Source: Pseudomonas yamanorum
GTDB lineage: Bacteria; Pseudomonadota; Gammaproteobacteria; Pseudomonadales; Pseudomonadaceae
Length of the DNA: 64,000 bases
Direction: 5' to 3'
NCBI RefSeq assembly: GCF_900105735.1
Contig: NZ_LT629793.1
Location: 6,448,001 to 6,512,000 of the forward strand
In this document: piece after piece, positions 8,508 through 17,698 of the stretch
Layout: the number at the start of each line of letters is the position of its first letter
How positions within the stretch are numbered: position 1 is the first letter of the stretch
Made by a program: the position numbers and the translations under genes
The notes under the pieces: generated by a model
The model's input: the letters and a program-made list of their open reading frames with translations, nothing else
Databases searched by the model: none
Told to the model about the DNA's origin: nothing

Positions 8508-9818
8508 TTAGAACTCCTGGTGCGCCGGCAAGACCGGCTTCTTGGCCTGGAAGGCATACCCTTGTTGCCCGTCCAGCACCTTGTTGGCGCGCTGGATATC
8601 GATGTCTTTTTCCCAGCGGGCGATGGCCACGGTGGCGACGCAGTTGCCGATCAGGTTGGTCAGCGCCCGGCCAATGCCCATGAACCAGTCCACCGCCAAC
8701 ACCAGCACCAGGCCCACCACGGGAATGGCCGGGATTGCGGTCAGTGTCGCCGCCAGAATCACCAGTGCCGAGCCCGGAATCCCGTGGGCGCCCTTGGAGG
8801 TGATCAGCGACACCAGCAGGATGGTCAGCAGGTCGGTCATCGACAGCGGTGTGCCGGTGGCGTTGGCGATAAACACGATGGCCAGGGTCAGGTAGATCGA
8901 GAAACCGTCGAGGTTGAACGAGTACCCCGTCGGAATCACCAGGCCCACGGTGGAGCTGCCAATCCCGAGGTGCTCCAGTTTACGCATGATCTGGGGCAAC
9001 ACTGCGTCGGAGGAGGCAGTGCCCATCACGATCAACAGTTCTTCCCGCAGGTACTTGAGCAGCGGCATCATCCGCAGGCCCGAAAGGCGCATCACCAGGC
9101 CGAGAATCACCGCGACGAACAGGAAGCAGGTGAGGTAGAACAGGCCCACCAGGCTGCCCAGGTGTTGCAAGGAGTCCAGGCCATAAGTGCTGGTGGTGAA
9201 GGCGATGGCGCCGAACACGCCGATGGGTGCGAGGCGCACGATCATGCCCATGATGCGGAAGATCACGTGGCTCAACTCGTTGATCAACCGTGAGATCCCG
9301 GAAGCAGCTTCGCCCACCAGGTTCAGTGCGCTGCCGAACAACACGGAGAACAACAGCACTTGCAACACGTTGTTGTCCGCGAAGGCGCCGATCACCGAGT
9401 TGGGGATCAGGTCCATCAGGAACTGGCTGGTGCCCTTGATGTGCTGGCCTTTGTCGGCCAGTTCATTCAAGCCGGCAGACGACAGTTGTTCCAGGTGGAT
9501 ATTGGCGCCCGTGCCGATCCCGGTGCTGAAGGCCATGATCAGGCCGATCACCAGGGCCACGGTGGTCAGTGCTTCGAAGTAGATCACCGACTTGAGGCCG
9601 ATGCGTCCGACTTTCTTCAAGTCGCCGGCGCCGGAAATACCGCTGACCACCACGCAGAATACGATCAGGCCAATCAGCATTTTGATCAGCTTGATAAAGC
9701 CGTCACCCAGGGGTTTGAGTTGCGAGGAGAATTCGGGGAGGGTGAGGCCGCAGATTATGCCGATCACCAGGCCAATCACGACTTGCAGGAAAATCGAACG
9801 CGAGCACCATCTGAGCAT
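8508..9818 (-). CDS. dctA: C4-dicarboxylate/cation symporter DctA
   Basis: A 436-residue inner-membrane symporter of the dicarboxylate/amino acid:cation family that takes up succinate, fumarate and malate. Diagnostic segments are FDN-type SVIGAFADNNVLQVLLFS, the serine-rich hairpin MGTASSDAVLPQIMRKLE and the NLDG motif in GYSFNLDGFSIYLT; about eight membrane spans plus two re-entrant loops can be followed. Length fits DctA (about 430). Two FCD regulators follow on the same strand and two FadR-type operator candidates flank a possible promoter upstream. Pseudomonads often have more than one DctA-like gene, so this could be a paralogue with a narrower substrate. Confidence 0.92.
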   Translation of the reverse strand: MLRWCSRSIFLQVVIGLVIGIICGLTLPEFSSQLKPLGDGFIKLIKMLIGLIVFCVVVSGISGAGDLKKVGRIGLKSVIYFEALTTVALVIGLIMAFSTGIGTGANIHLEQLSSAGLNELADKGQHIKGTSQFLMDLIPNSVIGAFADNNVLQVLLFSVLFGSALNLVGEAASGISRLINELSHVIFRIMGMIVRLAPIGVFGAIAFTTSTYGLDSLQHLGSLVGLFYLTCFLFVAVILGLVMRLSGLRMMPLLKYLREELLIVMGTASSDAVLPQIMRKLEHLGIGSSTVGLVIPTGYSFNLDGFSIYLTLAIVFIANATGTPLSMTDLLTILLVSLITSKGAHGIPGSALVILAATLTAIPAIPVVGLVLVLAVDWFMGIGRALTNLIGNCVATVAIARWEKDIDIQRANKVLDGQQGYAFQAKKPVLPAHQEF

Positions 9819-9867
9819 GGGAAGGATCTCTATTCGGTGCCCTGGTGGGTCCAGGGCTTAATTGTTG

Positions 9868-9878
9868 TGGTCTGACCG
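9868..9878. promoter_or_regulatory. candidate FadR-type operator 1, dctA leader
   Basis: TGGTCTGACCG fits the FadR-subfamily consensus TNGTNNNACNA except at the last base. It lies 50 bases upstream of the dctA start. Confidence 0.45.
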
Positions 9879-9953
9879 GTATGTCCAGTGCGGGGCCAGT
9901 CTACGCTCGGATTTTTTCAAGTCGCAAGTAAATATTACGTGGATCGCCGGTCC

Positions 9954-9964
9954 CGGTCTGACCA
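9954..9964. promoter_or_regulatory. candidate FadR-type operator 2, dctA upstream
   Basis: CGGTCTGACCA, the same core as the site at 9868 (GGTCTGACC). The two cores are 86 bases apart. On the minus strand TTGCGA, 18 bases and TAGACT could form the dctA promoter between them. Confidence 0.45.
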
Positions 9965-10050
9965 GTGGGTATGTAAGGTCTGTGCTTGAGCGGTTGGCGG
10001 CGGGAAATTTTTTTCGCTTATCATCCGCAGCTTGGGCAAACAGGTGAGCT

Positions 10051-10680
10051 ATGGATATCCCGGGACTGACGACGGATGAGAACGGCCTGACGCGCTGCAC
10101 ATGGCGCACGGCAGCAGCGGAATACCCCGATTACCACGACCATGAATGGGGCGTGCCGGTGGCTGATGACATTGCGCTGTACGAGAAGATTTGCCTGGAG
10201 GGTTTTCAGGCGGGCATGGCGTGGATCACCATCCTGCGCAAGCGCGAGGCGTTTCGCCGGGCGTTCGAGGGCTTTGATTTTCGCCGGGTGGCGCAGTACA
10301 CCGAACAGGATATCGACCGCTTGATGGCCGACCCGGGCATTGTGCGTAATCGCGCCAAGATCGTCTCCACCATCAACAACGCCCGGCGGGCCTGTGAGCT
10401 GGTGGATGAAACCGGATCGCTGGCGGCGTGGCTGTGGTCGTTTGAACCGTCCGCCGACGAGCGCCCGGCGCAGGTCGACCTGGCATACTGGACGGCCAAC
10501 CCGACCTCGGCCGCTTCAACACGCTTGTCCAAGGCACTGAAAAAACGCGGCTGGAGCTACGTGGGGCCGACCACCATGTATGCGTTCATGCAGGCGATGG
10601 GCATGGTCAACGATCATCTTGAAGGCTGTGCCTGCCGGCTTCGAATCGAACACCTGCGCCACCACTTCAAACGACCCTGA
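10051..10680 (+). CDS. tag: DNA-3-methyladenine glycosylase I
   Basis: Base-excision repair enzyme that removes 3-methyladenine from alkylated DNA. The 209-residue protein keeps the four zinc ligands of the E. coli Tag family by position: Cys16 (RCTW), His29 (YHDHEWG), His189 and Cys193 (HLEGC). The EGFQAGMAWITILRKR segment and the late WSYVGPTTMYAFMQAMG segment are family signatures. Divergent from dctA, so the 232-base gap holds both promoters. It ends at a REP palindrome that also lies at the end of the converging cupin gene. Confidence 0.95.
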   Translation: MDIPGLTTDENGLTRCTWRTAAAEYPDYHDHEWGVPVADDIALYEKICLEGFQAGMAWITILRKREAFRRAFEGFDFRRVAQYTEQDIDRLMADPGIVRNRAKIVSTINNARRACELVDETGSLAAWLWSFEPSADERPAQVDLAYWTANPTSAASTRLSKALKKRGWSYVGPTTMYAFMQAMGMVNDHLEGCACRLRIEHLRHHFKRP

Positions 10681-10705
10681 GCCACTGACTGTGCGCGGTT
10701 AAAAC

Positions 10706-10733
10706 TGTGGGAGCAGGCAAACCAGCTCCCACA
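10706..10733. repeat. single REP palindrome between convergent genes
   Basis: TGTGGGAGC (10706-10714) and GCTCCCACA (10725-10733) around a 10-base loop. It sits between the tag stop and the cupin stop, the usual REP location. Confidence 0.75.
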
Positions 10734-10753
10734 GGAGAGGGCGGTGGCGCGGG

Positions 10754-11155
10754 TTAGTGTGGCAGCGGCGTGAGTACGTCGGCCTTGTCGTCCATCACCA
10801 TCACCACCAGCAATTTGGCCGGTTGGGTCTGGCTGGCATTGCTCGATTCAAAGTGCCGCGAGCCAGCGGGTTCGTAGAACGATTGGCCGACCTTGTAGGT
10901 GATCGCCTTCTCATCGTTGACCCGCGAGGTGATTGCACCTTCCAGCACGTAGGCCACGGCAGTGCCGGTGTGGCTGTGGGGCACGGTGGCCTGGCCCGGC
11001 GCATAATCCACGGTGAGCATCACGGTTTTCTTGCCGGGGACGTTGGCCAGGGCGTGTTCCTGCAACACGTTGATCTTTTCCTGGTTGTACACCGGGTCGT
11101 GGGCAAAAGCGCTTAACGAGGCCAGCAGCAGGGTGGTGCCGAGCAGTACTTTCAT
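10754..11155 (-). CDS. secreted cupin-domain protein
   Basis: A 133-residue single-domain cupin with a signal peptide (MKVLLGTTLLLASLSAFA, cleavage before HDP), so it is probably periplasmic. Cupin motif 1 is the PHSHTGTAVAYVLEG region with two metal-type histidines and a Glu; motif 2 contains EPAGSRHFESSN. I moved the start to the ATG at 11155, which has a GGAG at the right distance and begins exactly at the signal peptide. It follows the MocR regulator gene by 83 bases on the same strand. Catalytic role unknown. Confidence 0.83.
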   Translation of the reverse strand: MKVLLGTTLLLASLSAFAHDPVYNQEKINVLQEHALANVPGKKTVMLTVDYAPGQATVPHSHTGTAVAYVLEGAITSRVNDEKAITYKVGQSFYEPAGSRHFESSNASQTQPAKLLVVMVMDDKADVLTPLPH

Positions 11156-11238
11156 GGTGAGGCTCCGAGTGAGTCGAGACCCGTTCACCCTAGGCCCCGA
11201 TTCGGATTTGACCAATAGCCAATCCGGCGGAAATTCCC

Positions 11239-12672
11239 TCAGCCAATCTGTCGCAGGATATCCCGCATCACGTCCAGCGCCGGGTCAATGTCCAGGGTTT
11301 CGATCGCGCCAAACCCGATCTTCAGCCCCTCGCGTACCGGTGTGTCGTGGAAAAACACGCTCAGCGGATAGAGTCCCACGTCGGCCTCCCTCGCCCGTTG
11401 GATGAGCTGTGGAATATTCACCGGCACCTTGCACAGTGCGGCCAGATGGAACCCGGCCACGGTGGGGACCACGTTGAACCACGGCGAGAGGTCCCCCGCC
11501 AGGCGCTGCAGAATCCGTTCCCGGCGTCCGGTATACACCCCATGGCAGCGCCGAATGTGCTTGAGCAGGTAGCCTTCGCTGATGAACTTGGCCAGGGCCC
11601 ATTGCGGCAGGGTGGAGCTGTGCTGGTCGGTCAGCTGCTTGGCCTTGAGCACCGCGCCGAAAATCGCCGGCGGCAACACCGTGTAGCCCAGGCGCAACTC
11701 CGGCAGCAGGGTTTTCGAGAAGGTCCCGACGTAGGCGACCACGCCGCGGGTGTCCATGCTTTGCAAAGAGTCGGTGGGGCGGCCCTCATAGCGGAATTCG
11801 CTGTCGTAGTCATCCTCGATCACGATGGCGCCCAGCGCCAGCGCACGTGCCAGCAACGCCTCACGGCGCGGCACGCTCATGGGCATGCCCAGGGGGAATT
11901 GATGGGACGGGGTCACGTAGATCAGCCGCGTGCCGTCGGGAATCAAGTCGACCCGCAGGCCGTGCTCGTCCACCGGCACGCCCACCACGGTCGCCCCCAT
12001 GGCGTCGAACATCAGTCGCACCGGGGGGTAGCCGGGGTCTTCCATGGCGACGACGGTGCCCGGTTCCAGCACCACGCGGGCGATCAGGTCGAGTGCCTGC
12101 TGGGCGCCGTTGGTGACTACGATGTCGTCTTCACTGCACCTGACCCCACGGGAAAATGCGATATGCCCGGCGATTGCACTGCGCAGGGCCGGCAAGCCTT
12201 CCGGCCGGCTGTAGAAGCCGCTGTCCTGCGAGATACGGCGCAAGGCGTCGAGGGTGCAGCGCCGCCATTCATCCTGGGGGAACTGGCTGCGGGCCGTGGC
12301 GCCGCCGATAAAGTCCCGGCTCGGGCGGGTTTCACGGTTGGGGTGACCCATGGGCGCGGGAAGGGCCTGCCATTTGGCGAGGTTGGCGGCGCAGGCCAGG
12401 TCGGCGGCACTTTGCAGGTGTTCGCGGCGCGTGGCCCAGGCGTTGACGAACGTGCCACGGCCGATCTTGCCGACCAACAACCCTTCGTAGGTCAGCGCCG
12501 CGTAGGTGTCTGAGACTGTCTTGCGCGACACGCCCAGTTGCAGGGCCAGCAGGCGGCTGGGAGGCAATTGCGACCCGGCCACCAGTTGTCCCGACTCAAT
12601 GGCCGTGCGCAGTTGCTGGTAAAGCTGTTCGGCCAGGTCCTTGCGGCCCTTGATAACGACGTGCAGTTCCAT
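11239..12672 (-). CDS. MocR/PdxR-type regulator (GntR HTH fused to aminotransferase fold)
   Basis: A 477-residue chimera: an N-terminal GntR winged helix (about 12-78, LPPSRLLALQLGVSRKTVSDTY) joined by a linker to a fold-type I aminotransferase domain (about 118-470). The PLP-binding lysine is Lys320 in GTFSKTLLP; the supporting VTNGAQQALDLI, EDPGYP and EDDYDSEFR motifs are present. Such proteins bind PLP and regulate vitamin B6, GABA or amino-acid genes rather than transaminate. It follows the SDR gene by 59 bases and precedes the cupin. Direct repeats ATTGG-CT-ATTGG in the gap before the cupin (minus strand, near 11210-11222) are a possible target. Confidence 0.92.
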   Translation of the reverse strand: MELHVVIKGRKDLAEQLYQQLRTAIESGQLVAGSQLPPSRLLALQLGVSRKTVSDTYAALTYEGLLVGKIGRGTFVNAWATRREHLQSAADLACAANLAKWQALPAPMGHPNRETRPSRDFIGGATARSQFPQDEWRRCTLDALRRISQDSGFYSRPEGLPALRSAIAGHIAFSRGVRCSEDDIVVTNGAQQALDLIARVVLEPGTVVAMEDPGYPPVRLMFDAMGATVVGVPVDEHGLRVDLIPDGTRLIYVTPSHQFPLGMPMSVPRREALLARALALGAIVIEDDYDSEFRYEGRPTDSLQSMDTRGVVAYVGTFSKTLLPELRLGYTVLPPAIFGAVLKAKQLTDQHSSTLPQWALAKFISEGYLLKHIRRCHGVYTGRRERILQRLAGDLSPWFNVVPTVAGFHLAALCKVPVNIPQLIQRAREADVGLYPLSVFFHDTPVREGLKIGFGAIETLDIDPALDVMRDILRQIG

Positions 12673-12731
12673 GTTTCATCCAGAGGCAAGCAATCACCCG
12701 CAAGATTACCGCAAGTCACCCGCCAGCCGAA

Positions 12732-13499
12732 TCAGGACAGGAAACCACCGTCCACATTCAACGACACACCGGTGGTGTAGCTCGACGCATCGCTGGCCAG
12801 GTACAGCACCGCGCCGGCCATCTCGCTCGGGTCGGCCACGCGCTTGAGGGGGATCTGCGCCAGGGCCATTTTCAGGATCGAGTCGTTCTTCACCAGCGCC
12901 GAGGCGAATTTGGTGTCGGTCAGGCCCGGCAGCAGCGCGTTGCAGCGAATGCCGAACGGCGCGCATTCCTTGGCGAAGACTTTGGTCATGTTGATCACGG
13001 CGGCCTTGGTCACCGAGTAGATGCCCTGGAACACACCCGGCGAGATCCCGTTGATCGAGGCCACGTTGATGATGCTGCCGCCGCCGTTTTCGCGCATCAG
13101 CTTGCCGGCTTCCACGGACATGAAGAAGTAGCCGCGAATGTTCACGTCGACGGTCTTCTGGAACGCGCCCAGGTCGGTGTCCAGCACGTTGCAGAATTGC
13201 GGGTTGGTGGCGGCGTTGTTGACCAGGATATCCAGGCGACCGAACTGTTCGCGGATCGCGGCAAACACGTTCGTGATCTGTTCCATTTCGCCGATATGGC
13301 AAGCAATGGCGGTGGCCTTGCCGCCGTCGGCGATGATCGCGTCGGCCACGTGCTGGCAGCCGTCGAGCTTGCGGCTCGACACGATCACGTGGGCGCCTTG
13401 CTGGGCCAGCAACTTGGCGATGGCTTCACCGATACCGCGGCTGGCGCCGGAAACGAAAGCGATCTTGCCGTCGAGGTCGAACAGTTGGGTCTTGGACAT
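12732..13499 (-). CDS. SDR-family NAD(P) oxidoreductase
   Basis: A classical short-chain dehydrogenase of 255 residues. Cofactor motif GASRGIG at 18-24, NNAA at 94-97, and the catalytic Ser148, Tyr161 and Lys165 are all present. The C-terminal NVDGGFLS ending is typical of FabG-like members. It begins 19 bases after a kinase-fold phosphotransferase gene, a pairing often seen in acyl-CoA degradation clusters together with an acyl-CoA dehydrogenase that is absent here. Substrate unknown; a hydroxyacyl-CoA or secondary alcohol is plausible. Confidence 0.92.
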   Translation of the reverse strand: MSKTQLFDLDGKIAFVSGASRGIGEAIAKLLAQQGAHVIVSSRKLDGCQHVADAIIADGGKATAIACHIGEMEQITNVFAAIREQFGRLDILVNNAATNPQFCNVLDTDLGAFQKTVDVNIRGYFFMSVEAGKLMRENGGGSIINVASINGISPGVFQGIYSVTKAAVINMTKVFAKECAPFGIRCNALLPGLTDTKFASALVKNDSILKMALAQIPLKRVADPSEMAGAVLYLASDASSYTTGVSLNVDGGFLS

Positions 13500-13518
13500 G
13501 GTTTTTCCTTGAAGAGGG

Positions 13519-14586
13519 TCAGAGGGAAGACTGTTTGATGACGTTCAGGCTCATCTGCTCCAGCAGCTTGTTCATGTGAATGAACTGCGCAAAGCGTTTG
13601 TCCTGGGTCTGGCCATGGAAGAAGCGGTAGTAGATCTGCTGCACGATGCCGGCCAGGCGGAACAGGCCATAGGTGTAGTAGAAGTCGAAATTGTCTATCT
13701 GGATTCCGGAGCGTTCGGCGTAGTAGTCGACGAACTGGCGGCGGGTGAGCATGCCAGGGGCGTTGCTCGGCTGGCGGCGCATCAGTTGCACCGGCGCCGG
13801 GTCGGCCGCTTCGATCCAGTAGGCGAGGGTGTTGCCCAGGTCCATCAGCGGGTCGCCGAGGGTGGTCAGCTCCCAGTCCAGCACGCCGATGATCTGCATC
13901 GGGTTATGCGGGTCGAGGATCACGTTGTCGAAGCGGTAGTCGTTGTGGACGATGCTCGAGGTGGGGTGGTCGGCAGGCATCTTGTCGTTGAGCCAGGCAC
14001 GCACAGCTTCCCAGCTCGGCGCGTCAGGGGTCAGGGCCTTTTCGTAACGGTCGCTCCAGCCGCGAATCTGCCGCTCCACATAACCTTCAGGCTTGCCCAG
14101 GTCGGCCAGGCCGCAGGCGCTGTAGTCGACCTGATGCAGCTCGACGAATTTGTCGATAAAGCTTTTGCACAAGGCTTCGGTTTTCGTCGCGTCCAGGCCC
14201 AGTTCCGGCGGCAGGTCCGAGCGCAGGATGATCCCGTTGACCCGCTCCATCACGTAGAACTCGGCACCGATCACCGACTCGTCGGTGCAATGCACGTAGG
14301 CCTTGGGGCAATACGGGAAACCGTCCTTGAGCTGGTTGAGAATCCGGTATTCGCGGCCCATGTCGTGGGCGGACTTGGCCTTGTGGCCAAAGGGCGGGCG
14401 ACGCAGCACGAATTCCTGGCCGGGGTATTCCAGCAGGTACGTCAGGTTCGAGGCACCACCCGGGAACTGGCTGATTTTGACGTTGCCGCTCAAGCCCGGG
14501 ATATGGGCCTTGAGGTAGGGATCGATGAGGCTGGCATCAAGTTCTTCGCCGGGGCGAATCTGGGTCGATTGGTCATTAAGCGCCAT
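13519..14586 (-). CDS. phosphotransferase family protein (APH fold, ACAD10/11 N-domain-like)
   Basis: A 355-residue aminoglycoside-phosphotransferase-fold kinase. The catalytic loop is HNDYRFDN at 214-221 and the metal-binding Asp is in VLDWE at 237; FPGGASNLTY at 41-50 forms the nucleotide loop. The best match is the kinase half of mammalian ACAD10/ACAD11, which phosphorylates 4-hydroxyacyl-CoAs before elimination, rather than an antibiotic kinase. It leads a likely operon with the SDR gene. The role in hydroxy-acid catabolism is inferred from family and neighbour. Confidence 0.88.
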   Translation of the reverse strand: MALNDQSTQIRPGEELDASLIDPYLKAHIPGLSGNVKISQFPGGASNLTYLLEYPGQEFVLRRPPFGHKAKSAHDMGREYRILNQLKDGFPYCPKAYVHCTDESVIGAEFYVMERVNGIILRSDLPPELGLDATKTEALCKSFIDKFVELHQVDYSACGLADLGKPEGYVERQIRGWSDRYEKALTPDAPSWEAVRAWLNDKMPADHPTSSIVHNDYRFDNVILDPHNPMQIIGVLDWELTTLGDPLMDLGNTLAYWIEAADPAPVQLMRRQPSNAPGMLTRRQFVDYYAERSGIQIDNFDFYYTYGLFRLAGIVQQIYYRFFHGQTQDKRFAQFIHMNKLLEQMSLNVIKQSSL

Positions 14587-14716
14587 GCTTATCCCTTCTG
14601 CTTATTCTTAAGGCCTTGGACTATTGGCTAATCTAATGCGCGCGGCCGCCCAGCCACAAGGTTGGGGCGGCTTAATAGGTTAGCGTGTTGGCCGATGATC
14701 AGCGGGCTTGATGTGC

Positions 14717-16573
14717 TCAGATCACCAGAATTGCGCGCCCGCTGGGGTTGCAGGACAGGTTGGCACCGATTTCGACTTTTGCCAGGTCCACGCCCAGGCC
14801 GGTCAGCAGGTTGTTGACCAATGGGTCGAGGAGCGGGCTGAGCACGCCTGAGATAATGCTGGTGAGGAGATTGAGAACACCCGTCACCAGGCCGACCACC
14901 AAATTCAGCACCAACCCCAAGAGCCCGCCTTGTGTGGGTGGATGATTGATCAACTGGATGCCACTGAGGGTGTTGCTCAAGCTGCCTACCACGTTACTGG
15001 AACTGAAGCTGAAGTAGTCAGGGGGCTGCTTCACCTCGGGCGGCGACATATAGGTGTGGTTCCTGGTGGTCTTGGCCACGCTGCTGTCGACTCGCAGGCT
15101 GATGCCGCCGACGGCATAGGGTTGCCGAGGGTCACAGGCGCCCTTGCTGCAGGTTTGTATGCCCAGGTCGAGCAATGGAAACTCGTCGACGCTCAGCGGG
15201 GCGGTGGAGGAAAACAGGTTTTTCGGATCGATCTGGCCGACCATCAACCGCACGGCCGAAGTGGTACCCACCACCGACAACGATTTGTCCGTCGGCCCGT
15301 TGCAGCGAAAGCCGGTCACCTCGCTACTGCCACTGGCCGCTTCCAGGGCCACGTCGAGTTGGGTGCCGATTTTCGCGTCCAGGGAGCTGCCGAGCAATAA
15401 CCCCAGCAGGCCTGTCACCCCGCCCACCACATCGTTCAGCACGCCGACCACGGGCAAGTTCACGGAGATCAGGGTCCTGACTTGTGCGGTCCTGACGTAG
15501 ATCGGCTGGGTGGCGATCAGCTTCGGGTTGCCGATGGCGGATATCTGCGCCGGTTCAATGACCTTGGTCTTGACCGTGATGTTCAGTAACCCCAGTACAT
15601 CCACCGGCAGCTCCACCGCCACGGCGTTGTACTTGTTCGACAGTTGCACAAACCCCTGGATCAGGTTGAACAGTTGCAGCTTAACGTCGAGGGCGCTCTT
15701 GTCGGTGCCGTTCTGGATGGTCAACAGGTCCCCCAGGTGCAGGATCTTGGTGCCGGGTGCAATCAGCTTGATCGCCTCCAGGTTGTTGATCACCACCTTG
15801 ACCGCATCGCTCCCCAGCTTGAGTACGTCAATCGCGGCCTGGATCAAGTCGCCGACGCTGGCGTCGGTCTTGAGCAGTTCGTCGTAATTGCCGGCGCTGA
15901 CATTCAGCCGGATGGCCAGGGCGTCGAGATAACTGAGCAGGCTGATGTTGGTGTTGATCAACCCCTCCCAGCCCACCGCGTTGAGTTGCAATTTGCCCCC
16001 CAGCAGGCCGCCGATCAGCGCGTTGAGCGCTGCGGACTTGGTGCTGTCCACGGTCAAGAGCGTGCTGCGAATGGTCAGCGTTGCCACCGGTGGTGCGGGG
16101 ACGGCGGCCACGGCCACGGCCTGCAACCGGATGGTCGGTTCGAAAGGGCCAGGGGAGAACAGCATGAACAGGCCGTTGGCGATACTGGTGACAACGCGAT
16201 GGGTGGCGATGACCTGGATCGCATCGGCCTTGGAGGGGTTGGGGCTGAAGGTGCGTATGAAGTCAGCCCCGGTGACCAGGGTGCCACAGGCGGTGGCCAG
16301 GGTGCGGTTGTCGTCGATCGGGAAGTCATTGCGGGTCGCGCTTTGAATCGCGAATTGCACGGCGTTGGTGTTCGGGGAGACGCAGGCGCCGCCGCGGGTC
16401 ACCACTTCCAGTGCCGCGGTGTCGGCAACCCGTTGCAGCTTGCGCTTCTCCAGGTACAGCCGGCCGCTATCGACTACCAACAACATAAACAGCAGGGCGA
16501 TGCCGAGAGTCATCGCGCCCATCAGTCCTATTGCGCCGCGTTGCCGGGCCGGGCCGAGTCCATGGCAAACCAT
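14717..16573 (-). CDS. TadG-like pilus assembly protein, orphan
   Basis: A 618-residue membrane-anchored protein. An N-terminal Arg-rich stub, then a single transmembrane segment (about 13-36, GAIGLMGAMTLGIALLFMLLVV) followed by DSGRLYLEKRKLQRVADTAALE, is the hallmark of TadE/TadG-type pseudopilin-like proteins. The long exported remainder is rich in Leu, Gly and Val with several LLG-type hydrophobic runs (about 385-400 and 545-590) and five scattered cysteines. No tadA, tadB, tadC, rcpA or flp gene is near. An AAAGGA motif 8 bases before the ATG supports the start. The partner secretion system may lie elsewhere. Confidence 0.78.
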   Translation of the reverse strand: MVCHGLGPARQRGAIGLMGAMTLGIALLFMLLVVDSGRLYLEKRKLQRVADTAALEVVTRGGACVSPNTNAVQFAIQSATRNDFPIDDNRTLATACGTLVTGADFIRTFSPNPSKADAIQVIATHRVVTSIANGLFMLFSPGPFEPTIRLQAVAVAAVPAPPVATLTIRSTLLTVDSTKSAALNALIGGLLGGKLQLNAVGWEGLINTNISLLSYLDALAIRLNVSAGNYDELLKTDASVGDLIQAAIDVLKLGSDAVKVVINNLEAIKLIAPGTKILHLGDLLTIQNGTDKSALDVKLQLFNLIQGFVQLSNKYNAVAVELPVDVLGLLNITVKTKVIEPAQISAIGNPKLIATQPIYVRTAQVRTLISVNLPVVGVLNDVVGGVTGLLGLLLGSSLDAKIGTQLDVALEAASGSSEVTGFRCNGPTDKSLSVVGTTSAVRLMVGQIDPKNLFSSTAPLSVDEFPLLDLGIQTCSKGACDPRQPYAVGGISLRVDSSVAKTTRNHTYMSPPEVKQPPDYFSFSSSNVVGSLSNTLSGIQLINHPPTQGGLLGLVLNLVVGLVTGVLNLLTSIISGVLSPLLDPLVNNLLTGLGVDLAKVEIGANLSCNPSGRAILVI

Positions 16574-16663
16574 CCTGCGTTCCTTTGCCGGTCCAGTGCC
16601 GACGTCCTGAGCATCCCCGCAAGCAGTGTAGTCAGGATTTGGATGGTTGCTGGCTATTGGCTA

Positions 16664-17614
16664 CTATTTTTTGGGTGGCAATGTCACGGGTGTCAGTACA
16701 GGGCGGCCGGCGAAGTATTCCAGCAGGTTGTCCGCCACGCGCTGCACGGTGTCGTGGGCGGCTTCCGGCGACAGGCCGGCGACGTGGGGCGTGAGTACGG
16801 TGTTGCTGAGGCGCTTGAGCGCATCGGGCACGTTGGGTTCATCGTCGAACACATCCAGTGCCGCGCCGCCGATGCGCCGTTGTTCCAGGGCGGCAATCAG
16901 GTCGGTGGTGACCACCACGCTGCCACGGCCGATGTTCACCAGGAAACCGTTGGGCCCCAGCGCGTCGAGGGCCTGGCGGTCGATCAAATGCCGCGTGCTG
17001 GCGCCGCCTGGCGTTGCGAGGATCAGGAAGTCCGAGGCCCGCGCCAGTTCCACGGCGGTGGCGCAGTAGGTGTAGTCCACATCATCGCGGGGCTGGCGAT
17101 TGTGGTAACTCACCTCCATGCCGAAACCCAGGGCCGCGCGCTTGGCGATCTCCAGGCCGACGGCCCCCAGGCCAAGAATGCCCAGCTGTTTACCGGCCAG
17201 GGACGGGCGCATGATCTTGGGCCATTCGCTGCGCCGTATTGCCGCGTCTGCTCGGGGAATGTCCCGCACCAGGGACAGCAGCAGGGCCATGGCATGGTCC
17301 GCCACCGACGGTGCATTCACCCCGGCGCCATTGGTGACCACGATTCCACGGTTGCTGGCGGCTTGCAGGTCCACGTGTTCATACCCGGCGCCGATCACGC
17401 AGATGATCTCCAGTTGCGGCAGCGCGGCGATTTCCTCGGCGTACAGGCCCAGCGGGCCACGGGTCAGCACCGCCTGGATCTGCCCGCCATGGGTCTTGAT
17501 GGCCTTGGCGCGTTCGGCCGGGGTCGGCGCGAGAATCACATGAAAGCCATTGCCTTCGATGATCGGCAGGTAGTCGTTGATGGTTTCAACCAGGACCAGA
17601 ACGGTAACGGGCAT
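16664..17614 (-). CDS. D-2-hydroxyacid dehydrogenase (NAD(P)-dependent)
   Basis: A 316-residue enzyme that interconverts 2-keto acids and D-2-hydroxy acids. The Rossmann motif is GLGAVG at 148-153, and the catalytic triad Arg230, Glu259 and His277 is in place. The ATG at 17614 is preferred to one 15 codons earlier because an AGGAAGAG ribosome site lies just before it and MPVTVLVLVE is a natural first strand. It follows the cysteine hydrolase gene on the same strand by 131 bases, with a terminator hairpin between, so it is probably transcribed separately. It resembles glyoxylate/hydroxypyruvate reductase-type members; exact substrate unknown. Confidence 0.9.
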   Translation of the reverse strand: MPVTVLVLVETINDYLPIIEGNGFHVILAPTPAERAKAIKTHGGQIQAVLTRGPLGLYAEEIAALPQLEIICVIGAGYEHVDLQAASNRGIVVTNGAGVNAPSVADHAMALLLSLVRDIPRADAAIRRSEWPKIMRPSLAGKQLGILGLGAVGLEIAKRAALGFGMEVSYHNRQPRDDVDYTYCATAVELARASDFLILATPGGASTRHLIDRQALDALGPNGFLVNIGRGSVVVTTDLIAALEQRRIGGAALDVFDDEPNVPDALKRLSNTVLTPHVAGLSPEAAHDTVQRVADNLLEYFAGRPVLTPVTLPPKK

Positions 17615-17698
17615 GCGAGGGCTCTTCCTGAAGGGTTTGATGGCTTCAGTATGCGACATTTTTTCCGAATGAATCCCGCGTCAGGCGAAGAAAAATCC

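Noticed and set aside
14645..14671. Hairpin GCCGCCC/GGGCGGC between the phosphotransferase and TadG genes.
   Set aside because: No T tract on either strand, so I did not list it as a terminator.
14621..16663. The 10-mer CTATTGGCTA occurs at 14621 and 16654, with a related TTGGCTATTGG near 11215 on the minus strand.
   Set aside because: Ten bases can recur by chance in 64 kb, and no regulator connects the sites.
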